NCBI GenBank assembly: GCA_022704585.1
Contig: JAKJGD010000206.1
Span: 1-5,060 of the forward strand
DNA: 5,060 nucleotides
Direction: 5' to 3'
Source: Spirochaetota bacterium
GTDB taxonomy: Bacteria > Spirochaetota > UBA4802 > UBA5550
The stretch's first letter is position 1. Each line of letters opens with the position of its first letter. Of this stretch, positions 1 to 5,060 are shown in pieces. The position numbers and the translations under genes are program-made. Under the pieces are notes generated by a model, which was not told the DNA's origin, made no database searches, and was given only the letters and a program-made list of their open reading frames with translations.

Positions 1-1
1 C

Positions 2-358
2 CGGCTTGCCCGTTCCGCAAGCCTGTGGGAGCGGCGCATCGCGATCATCTCGACCCTTGCATTTATCAGGAACGGCGACCCGGGCACGACGTTCGACATT
101 GCGGAAATGCTCCTGGCTGACGAACATGACCTGATACACAAGGCCGTCGGGTGGATGCTGCGGGAAGCCGGCAAGCGGGACCGGGCAGCGGAGATGCGCT
201 TCCTTGACCGGCACGCGGCGGCAATGCCGCGGACCATGCTGCGCTATGCCATAGAGAAATTCCCGGAAAAAATTCGCCGCGCGTATCTCGCTGCCGGCCG
301 GGTCTCACCGCGGGCCGGGTCTCAGCCGGCCCCCCGGGCATTGAAAAAATCGCGGTAA
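2..358 (+). CDS. AlkD-type DNA alkylation repair protein, C-terminal part (5' end outside window)
   Basis: This is the last 118 residues of a DNA alkylation repair protein of the AlkD family (HEAT-like repeats). Members excise positively charged alkylated bases such as N3- and N7-alkylpurines from DNA in the cytoplasm. The frame is open from base 2 to the TAA at 356-358, with no start belonging to this gene in the window; the ATG at 107 is internal because family-like sequence continues upstream of it. Visible hallmarks are LWERRIAII (fragment residues 8-16), whose arginines align with the region of the conserved DNA-contacting Arg of Bacillus cereus AlkD, then [14 protein letters not shown] (42-55) and [15 protein letters not shown] shortly before the end. 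The assignment of single residues to B. cereus AlkD is from memory. The last 20 or so residues, after RRAYL, are rich in Pro, Ala and Arg and look like a non-conserved tail. That tail lies antisense to the end of the convergent hemerythrin gene (37-bp overlap). The Asp-containing catalytic region would lie upstream and cannot be checked. Confidence 0.9.
   Translation, partial: RLARSASLWERRIAIISTLAFIRNGDPGTTFDIAEMLLADEHDLIHKAVGWMLREAGKRDRAAEMRFLDRHAAAMPRTMLRYAIEKFPEKIRRAYLAAGRVSPRAGSQPAPRALKKSR
296..324. repeat. Short tandem direct repeat at a convergent gene junction
   Basis: The 12-mer GGCCGGGTCTCA occurs at 296-307 and again, identically, at 313-324, a 17-bp period with a 5-bp spacer. The second copy contains the complement of the hemerythrin TGA stop (322-324). 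Both copies lie in the non-conserved 3' tail of the AlkD-type gene. Because 17 is not a multiple of three, the copies are read in different frames in that gene. It may be a small slippage duplication. No function is evident. Confidence 0.6.
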
Positions 359-729
359 CCCATGTCGGTGCCCTTGATGTGGGTCACCAGCCAGTCGCGG
401 AGAAAGCTCATCAGCTCGATCGAGAACGACGCCTTCCCATCCCGGAGCCTGTTCTGAAAATCCGCTACCTGCACCATCAGGTCATAGTGCTCGCGCCGGT
501 GCGCCTTGAGTTCCGGATAACCGTGCTTCGTCATCAGCTCTTCTTCCCTCTTGAAATGGGTTCGCGTATATTCGACAAGGCCGTCCAGGATATACGTCAT
601 CTGCGAGATCCCGAGGCCGGACACGATGCCGGCGTGAAGCTCGTTAACCATGCCCACGAGACGGCGGTGGTCGTCGTTGAACGCGGCCACCCCGACATCG
701 AGCGAGTCGTCCCATGTTATGAATGCCAT
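322..729 (-). CDS. Bacteriohemerythrin (single-domain, non-heme di-iron O2-binding protein)
   Basis: This is a complete 135-residue protein, the usual length for a stand-alone bacteriohemerythrin. The family folds as a four-helix bundle holding a di-iron centre that reversibly binds O2 and may deliver or buffer oxygen, or sense oxygen or NO, in the cytoplasm. All seven expected ligands are visible with canonical spacing: His21 (DDHRRL), His58 and Glu62 (THFKREEE), His77 and His81 (AHRREH), His117 and Asp122 (THIKGTD). The N-terminus ([11 protein letters not shown]) and the C-terminal YRDFF are typical, so the ATG at 729 and the TGA at 322-324 both look natural. A GGGAG-type ribosome-binding site lies 6 nt before the ATG. 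There is no signal peptide or membrane segment. It is the last gene of the minus-strand cluster, 39 nt after the multi-PAS kinase, and its 3' end overlaps the convergent AlkD-type gene. Identity is very secure; a role with the kinases is inferred only from position. Confidence 0.97.
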   Translation of the reverse strand: MAFITWDDSLDVGVAAFNDDHRRLVGMVNELHAGIVSGLGISQMTYILDGLVEYTRTHFKREEELMTKHGYPELKAHRREHYDLMVQVADFQNRLRDGKASFSIELMSFLRDWLVTHIKGTDMGYRDFFNARGAG

Positions 730-732
730 ATG

Positions 733-741
733 CCTCTCCCT
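733..741 (-). promoter_or_regulatory. Ribosome-binding site of the bacteriohemerythrin gene
   Basis: Read on the minus strand the sequence is AGGGAGAGG followed by CAT and the ATG at 729. The GGGAG core leaves a 6-nt spacer. It supports the start that also fits the conserved N-terminus, and it suggests independent translation of this gene within the operon. Confidence 0.6.
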
Positions 742-768
742 GTAAGTCCAGCGGGGCCCTCACACCCC

Positions 769-3700
769 TCATTTAACCTGGAACGTGATTATCGCCCGGG
801 TGCCCGGCGAGCGCTCGAGAACGATCGTACCCTCGAGCTGCCTGACCAGCATCGGCACCAGCGAGAGCCCCAGTGACTTCGTTTTGTTCAGGTCTGCCGA
901 TTCTGGCAGGCCGATACCGTTATCGGCCAGGACCATCTCGACCCTGCCGCCGCTCTCGCGGATCGAGACCAGCACCTCCGGGCTGCCTTTCCATCCGGCC
1001 GGGAACGCGTGCCTGAACGAATTCGTTACCAGCTCGTTAATGATGAGTCCGCAGGGGATGGCCTGGTCTACGGACAGACGGATGTCGGCCGTATCCACGC
1101 GGGGCGGGATCTGCATGGCCTCGCCCATGAAACTGCCGTACAGCTCCTGAACTATCGTCTTGACATAGGAAGAAAAATCGATCCGGGACAGGTCGTCGGA
1201 CTGGTAGAGCTTTTCATGGATCAGCGACATCGACCTGATACGGGACTGGGCGTCTATGAAGCTTGTGCGCAGCTCCGGACTCTGGATGGCGGCCGCCTGG
1301 AGCGCCATCAGGCTCGTTATGACCTGGAAGTTGTTTTTAACCCGGTGGTGAACCTCGCGGAGGAGGGTCTCCTTTTCAGCCAGTGCGGTCCGGATCCTCT
1401 CCTCCATCCGCTTTCGCTCGCTTATATCGCGGGCTATCCCCTGTACGCCGGCCAGCGTGCCATCCCTGAACACCAGCTGCGTGTTGATTTCCAGCGGCAC
1501 GCGCTCGCCGTTCCGGGTGAGTATTTCCATCTCGTATCGGGTCGGCGCGCCGCCTTCAATTTTTTTCCGCATATTGCTCATGACGACATCCAGGTACTCC
1601 GGTGCCACGATATCCGGAACCCGCAGCCGGCTTAAATCCTCCTGCGAATATCCCGTCACCTCGAGCGCCTTTTTATTGATCGAGGTAAAGTTCAGGTCAA
1701 GGTCCGCGGTCACCACGATGTCATTGGCGTTATCGAACAGGTTCCGGTACCGCTCTTCGCTCTCCCTGAGGGCCTCTTCCGCGAGCTTGCTGTCCGTGAT
1801 GTCTACGACTACCCCGATGCCCGAGGTGACCTCCCCGTCCGGCCCCCGCAGGGGGCTCGCACTGAACCGCACCCACCTGAACGCATCGCTCGTGGTGGCG
1901 TGATAGGGTCCCTCGTAATGCGTCACCTTCCCGCGCAAGGCCTCTTCAAGAACGGGAATGACCGCCTTCTCTTTAAGCCTGGTCAGATCCAGGCCGACCA
2001 GTTTCTCGATCGTCGAATCGAGTATCGTCGCGAACCGGGAATTTGCGCCGGTCAGCACCATGCTGCTGTTATAGGTGAAAATTCCCACCGGCGACTGGTC
2101 GAATACCGCGCTGAATCGCTCCTCGCGCTCCCGCACCGCTTCCCGGGCGCTGATCATGTCCGTTATATCGACGACGATACCGAGGCCGCCCACGATCCCG
2201 CCCCTGGCGTCGCGCAGGGGGGTGGCCGACGACGAGATCCACGGTACCGCTCCGGTGGTTGTGGCGCGGTACGGCCCCTTGTAAACGGACAGCTTCCCTT
2301 CGAGGGCCTCTACAAGGCTTTTTACTATTTGAGTTTCCCTGAGAAGATTGAGGTTGAGCCCAATCAGGTTCTCCCGTTTTGTCATCAGCATATCTGCGAA
2401 TTGCCGGTTGCAATCGGTTACGGTCATGTCCAGGTCGTACATGAAGATCCCGGCGGAGGAGTTTTCGAACAGCGCACGGAACTGCTCTTCCTTCTCCCTG
2501 AGGACCTCTTCCGCTTTTTTCCTGTCCCTGATGTCGCGCGAAACGCCGTGGAGGCCCACAATGTCTCCACTGCTGTCGCGGATTGCCCCGACCACGCTTT
2601 CCAGCCAGACCGTCGAGCCGTTCCTGTGTTTGGCCGCGTGCTCAACCGTGACATGCCGGTCCGGATCGGCGTTCCCTGAATTTCTCAGCCTTTTCTCTTC
2701 CATGAATATTTCCAGCAGCCGGGAGTATTCCTCGGGGCCTATCATCGCCACCACGCTCCTGCCGATTATCTCTTCCGTGGAAAAGCCGAATACCTTCTCG
2801 AAGGAGGGACTGAGATACGTGTAGCGAAACTCCATGTCGACGGTCCACACGACATCGGTCATCATGTCCGCGATAAGCCGGTACTTCACCTCGCTCTCGC
2901 GCAGCGCCTGCTCGGTCCGCTTCTGCTCCGTGACGTCGCGCGCGATACCGAGGACGGCATCCGGTTTCCCTTCCCGGTACAGCATCATCGCCATGACATC
3001 GATATGTTTTGTCTCGTTCTTCTTCGTCCTGACCCGGAACTCCCGGTTCTTTTCCTGAAAGCCGGTGGTAAAGATCTCCTCCATTGCCTCGTAAGCGGAC
3101 GGAAGCTGGTCCTCGGTCACGAGTGACTGAAAATTGACATTTTTCACTTCATCTTTGGAATAGCCGAACAGCTGGAGCGCCGCTTCGTTGGCGTCGATAA
3201 AATTCCCCATGAAATCGTGCACGTACACGCAGTCGTGGGACCGGCTGAAAAGCGCATTGTAACGCTCCTCGCTCTCGCGGTGCAGGGCCTCGACCCTTTT
3301 TCGCTCGCTGATGTCACGCGACGAGAAAACCGCGCCGTCGAACTGTCCGTCCGGCGTGTACATGAATGAATTGACCGTTTCCAGCCAGATATAATGCCCG
3401 TCCTTGTGCCGGCCGCGGTATTCGGTCCGGATGTCAGTGTGCTCCTCCACCCCCCGGTAAAACGCCTTCCTGAGACCGTCCTTGTCGTCAGGATGCACAA
3501 GGTCCATGGGCGATGTCCCGATCAGCTCGGCGGGTTCATACCCGGCGATTTTATTGTGCGAGGAGCTCGCGTACACGATCAGCGTGTCGCGGTCGATCTG
3601 GCCGACCATGTCCCTCATGTTGTCCGTAAGCTTGCGGAGCTTTTCCTCGTTCTCCCTGAGCCTTTTTCCCAGCCCGTGGCTGTGCAGCGCGGTATCAATG

Positions 3701-4044
3701 GTGGAAAAAAGGTCCTGGGGATTGACGGGCTTGAGCACGTAGCCGTACGGGTTCGTCTCCCGGGCGCGGGCGACCGTGGTGACGTCCGCGTTCCCGGTGA
3801 GATACACGACCGGAAGATCAAGCGTGCTCTTTATGATGCCCGCCGCGTCTATGCCGTCCATGTCTCCCGGCATCACGATGTCCATGAGCAGGAGGTCCGG
3901 CTCCTGCTCCCGGGCCGTTGTTATGGCCTCTTTCGCGGACGCCGACACGCCGATCACGTCATACCCGAACTGGCACAGGGTCGACTTGATGTGCATGCCG
4001 ATGATAGCCTCGTCCTCGACTACAAGGATACGATGTTTTCTCAT
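769..4044 (-). CDS. Sensor histidine kinase: N-terminal REC, six PAS domains, HisKA_2, HATPase_c
   Basis: This is a complete 1091-residue cytoplasmic sensor kinase with no signal peptide or membrane segment. Residues 1-125 form a receiver domain with the acidic pocket Glu10-Asp11-Glu12, phospho-acceptor Asp55 (LLLMDIVMP), Thr83 and Lys105-Pro106, so it should be able to accept a phosphoryl group. Six PAS/PAC units follow, ending near residues 250, 376, 510, 632, 754 and 879, each marked by an RDISERKR-like or VDITD motif and most followed by a RESEERY-like helical linker. The fourth and fifth are close duplicates. The dimerisation and phospho-acceptor region is of the HisKA_2 type: LLREVHHRVKNN with His899/His900, the second being the likelier acceptor by comparison with HWE kinases. 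The ATPase domain shows the N box IINELVTNSFRHAF (1001-1014), G1 box DNGIG (1041-1045) and SLGLSLV (1057-1063). The TGA is at 769-771. It sits 39 nt after the hybrid kinase and 39 nt before the hemerythrin gene. PAS ligands and the cognate output are unknown. No heme- or flavin-binding signature could be assigned with confidence. Confidence 0.95.
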   Translation of the reverse strand: MRKHRILVVEDEAIIGMHIKSTLCQFGYDVIGVSASAKEAITTAREQEPDLLLMDIVMPGDMDGIDAAGIIKSTLDLPVVYLTGNADVTTVARARETNPYGYVLKPVNPQDLFSTIDTALHSHGLGKRLRENEEKLRKLTDNMRDMVGQIDRDTLIVYASSSHNKIAGYEPAELIGTSPMDLVHPDDKDGLRKAFYRGVEEHTDIRTEYRGRHKDGHYIWLETVNSFMYTPDGQFDGAVFSSRDISERKRVEALHRESEERYNALFSRSHDCVYVHDFMGNFIDANEAALQLFGYSKDEVKNVNFQSLVTEDQLPSAYEAMEEIFTTGFQEKNREFRVRTKKNETKHIDVMAMMLYREGKPDAVLGIARDVTEQKRTEQALRESEVKYRLIADMMTDVVWTVDMEFRYTYLSPSFEKVFGFSTEEIIGRSVVAMIGPEEYSRLLEIFMEEKRLRNSGNADPDRHVTVEHAAKHRNGSTVWLESVVGAIRDSSGDIVGLHGVSRDIRDRKKAEEVLREKEEQFRALFENSSAGIFMYDLDMTVTDCNRQFADMLMTKRENLIGLNLNLLRETQIVKSLVEALEGKLSVYKGPYRATTTGAVPWISSSATPLRDARGGIVGGLGIVVDITDMISAREAVREREERFSAVFDQSPVGIFTYNSSMVLTGANSRFATILDSTIEKLVGLDLTRLKEKAVIPVLEEALRGKVTHYEGPYHATTSDAFRWVRFSASPLRGPDGEVTSGIGVVVDITDSKLAEEALRESEERYRNLFDNANDIVVTADLDLNFTSINKKALEVTGYSQEDLSRLRVPDIVAPEYLDVVMSNMRKKIEGGAPTRYEMEILTRNGERVPLEINTQLVFRDGTLAGVQGIARDISERKRMEERIRTALAEKETLLREVHHRVKNNFQVITSLMALQAAAIQSPELRTSFIDAQSRIRSMSLIHEKLYQSDDLSRIDFSSYVKTIVQELYGSFMGEAMQIPPRVDTADIRLSVDQAIPCGLIINELVTNSFRHAFPAGWKGSPEVLVSIRESGGRVEMVLADNGIGLPESADLNKTKSLGLSLVPMLVRQLEGTIVLERSPGTRAIITFQVK
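1792..2490 (-). repeat. Tandemly duplicated PAS modules (PAS4 and PAS5) inside the kinase gene
   Basis: Residues 519-629 (bases 2158-2490) and 641-751 (bases 1792-2124) align without a gap over 111 positions. By hand count about 52 are identical, roughly 47%. Shared blocks include GIF.Y near the start, EAL.GK, Y.GPY.ATT, SA.PLR and GVVVDITD-like ends. The offset is 122 residues. The other four PAS units lack the Y.GPY.ATT block, so this pair appears to come from an internal duplication followed by divergence. Confidence 0.8.
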
Positions 4045-4048
4045 AGTG

Positions 4049-4053
4049 CCCCT
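4049..4053 (-). promoter_or_regulatory. Ribosome-binding site of the multi-PAS kinase gene
   Basis: AGGGG on the minus strand lies 4 nt before the ATG at 4044. The spacing is a little short, but the start is supported by the receiver domain beginning immediately with KHRILVVEDE, as is normal for REC domains. Confidence 0.45.
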
Positions 4054-4057
4054 GCGC

Positions 4058-4081
4058 GGGATGACGGCCGGGCCCGTCCCC
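4058..4081 (-). other. GC-rich inverted repeat between the two kinase genes
   Basis: GACGG (4063-4067) can pair with CCGTC (4074-4078) around a 6-nt loop. GGG (4058-4060) with CCC (4079-4081) could extend the stem past a 2-nt bulge. There is no T-run on the transcript side, so it does not look like an intrinsic terminator. It might stabilise or process the mRNA between the genes, or it may be chance in GC-rich DNA. Confidence 0.25.
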
Positions 4082-4083
4082 CC

Positions 4084-5060
4084 TTATTGCAATATCTTCT
4101 TCAGCGCGACCGCGAGGTCCGCCATCTGGTACGGCTTCTGGATGAAGCCGGCTATCCCCTTCCCGGCAAACCGCTGTGTTATCTCCTGCTCGTTGTACCC
4201 ACTGGACATGATCACTGTCACGTTTTTCCGTATGCGGCGGAGCTCCCGGTAGGTCTCCTCCCCGTCCATGTGCGGCATTGTCAGGTCGAGAATGACGAAG
4301 GCGATCTCGTCGGCGTGCTTTCTGAATAGCTCAACGGCCTGTATGCCGTTCTCGGCGGTTATGACCGAGAAGCCCAGACGCGCAAGCATGCTGCTTCCGA
4401 GCGTCCGGATCGTTTCCTCGTCGTCCGCGAGAAGGACCATGCCGCTTCCCCGCCACTCGGCTCCGGGCGCCGACCCGCCGTCCGTATGCTCGGCGGGTTT
4501 TTCCAGCCCGGGGAAAAAGACCTTGAACGTCGTTCCCTTCTCCTTTTCGCTGTATACCTTTACCGCGCCCCTGTGGCTTCTGACGATACCGAGCACCGCC
4601 GCCAGCCCGAGGCCGCGCCCGGTGAATTTCGTGGTGAAAAACGGGTCAAAGATACGCGGGAGGGTTTCCCTGTCCATTCCGCACCCGGTGTCCGCGACCT
4701 CGACGTAGGCGTAGAGTCCGGCCGGCAGCTGCTCGTTCAGCCAGGTCTCGGAGAGGAACTCGCGGTCGCAATTGACCGCGCCGGTGGAAATGGAGATGAT
4801 GCCGCTCTTTTCACCGATGGCGTCGGAGGCGTTGATGACGAGGTTCATGATGATCTGGCGTATCTGGGTGGCGTCCGCGTCTATCGCGGGAAGCCCATCG
4901 GCGAAGTTGTAGCGCAGCACGGCCTTCTTGGAGATCGAGACCTCGAGCATGTGGCCCATCTCCTCCACGGCCTCGTTCAGGTCGATAGCCTCGCTGGAGA
5001 AGCGCCCGCGCCCCGAATAGGCAAGCATCTGGCGGCACAGGTCGGCGGCGCGCTGGGAAG
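4084..5060 (-). CDS. Hybrid histidine kinase, C-terminal part: HATPase_c plus REC (5' end outside window)
   Basis: This is the last 324 residues of a hybrid sensor kinase. The frame is open to the right edge, and the ATG at 5028 is internal because the residues upstream (SQRAADLCRQ, leading into MLAYSGRG) are the typical end of a HisKA dimerisation helix. The phospho-acceptor His and any sensor domains lie outside the window. Counting from that internal Met: N box with Asn62, Asn66 and Asp69 (MNLVINASDA), G1 box DTGCGM (113-118), F box FDPFFTTK (127-134), G2 box GRGLGL (137-142) and GTTF (165-168) make an intact ATPase domain. After a linker at about 177-194 comes a C-terminal receiver with Asp202-Asp203-Glu204, phospho-acceptor Asp248 (VILDLTMP), Ser276 and Lys298-Pro299. 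Domains suggest phosphate flows from the missing His to Asp248, and perhaps on to another protein. The TAA is at 4084-4086. The next gene begins 39 nt later on the same strand. The specific signal is unknown. Confidence 0.95.
   Translation of the reverse strand, partial: SQRAADLCRQMLAYSGRGRFSSEAIDLNEAVEEMGHMLEVSISKKAVLRYNFADGLPAIDADATQIRQIIMNLVINASDAIGEKSGIISISTGAVNCDREFLSETWLNEQLPAGLYAYVEVADTGCGMDRETLPRIFDPFFTTKFTGRGLGLAAVLGIVRSHRGAVKVYSEKEKGTTFKVFFPGLEKPAEHTDGGSAPGAEWRGSGMVLLADDEETIRTLGSSMLARLGFSVITAENGIQAVELFRKHADEIAFVILDLTMPHMDGEETYRELRRIRKNVTVIMSSGYNEQEITQRFAGKGIAGFIQKPYQMADLAVALKKILQ

Noticed and set aside
291..335. Bidirectional terminator between the convergent genes
   Set aside because: CCGG-rich segments can form only a roughly 6-bp stem with a large loop and no flanking T or A tract suited to termination. 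It also lies inside both coding regions.
730..768. Possible terminator or promoter between the multi-PAS kinase and hemerythrin
   Set aside because: Only a weak 4-bp GGGG/CCCC pairing with no T-run is present, and no convincing -35/-10 pair was found in the 39-nt gap.
379..876. 165-codon open frame on the + strand
   Set aside because: It is antisense to the whole hemerythrin gene and the end of the kinase. The minus-strand frame carries all seven iron ligands, so this one is a shadow.
1009..1635. 208-codon open frame on the + strand
   Set aside because: It is antisense to the HisKA_2/HATPase and PAS6 region, whose motifs are intact in the minus-strand frame. No domain was seen in it.
1900..2679. 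259-codon open frame on the + strand
   Set aside because: It is antisense to PAS3-PAS5 of the kinase, is rich in Arg, His and Pro, has no family resemblance, and is a shadow of the real coding strand.
3394..4329. 311-codon open frame on the + strand
   Set aside because: It lies antisense across the well-supported REC/PAS1 part of the multi-PAS kinase and the end of the hybrid kinase. Its translation shows no recognisable domain. Long antisense frames are expected in GC-rich genes with strong third-position bias.
4811..5038. 75-codon minus-strand frame that could suggest a separate small gene or a frameshift in the hybrid kinase
   Set aside because: The correct kinase frame is open without interruption from 5060 to 4084 with continuous domain motifs. 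The other frame is an Arg-rich alternate reading of the same DNA.

Overview
The window looks like part of a GC-rich bacterial chromosome. It holds four protein-coding genes and almost no non-coding DNA. Reading along the + strand, the order is: the 3' end of a DNA-alkylation-repair (AlkD-type HEAT-repeat glycosylase) gene on +, then three genes on the minus strand. The minus-strand genes are a single-domain bacteriohemerythrin, a large multi-PAS sensor histidine kinase with an N-terminal receiver domain, and the C-terminal part of a hybrid histidine kinase. The fourth gene runs off the right edge.

The three minus-strand genes are transcribed from right to left. The order is hybrid kinase (5' end outside the window), then the REC-PAS6-HisKA_2 kinase, then the bacteriohemerythrin. 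Both intergenic gaps are 39 nt, both downstream genes have purine-rich ribosome-binding sites, and no intrinsic terminator is visible between the genes, so they probably form one operon. The set contains two receiver domains and two kinase catalytic regions, plus an O2-binding di-iron protein, but no DNA-binding, GGDEF or other effector domain. A phosphorelay between the two kinases, with a link to oxygen or redox sensing, is plausible but inferred only from adjacency and domain content.

The AlkD-type gene converges on the hemerythrin gene, and their 3' ends overlap by 37 bp. A 12-bp direct repeat lies at this junction. The repair gene shows no visible functional link to the signalling operon.

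The taxon cannot be fixed from the sequence. Multi-PAS HisKA_2 kinases with an N-terminal receiver, hybrid kinases of this type and stand-alone bacteriohemerythrins are common in environmental bacteria such as Deltaproteobacteria-like lineages and Spirochaetes; this is a weak guess. No RNA gene, CRISPR array, insertion sequence, integrase, attachment site or origin was seen. No non-coding stretch exceeds 40 bases.
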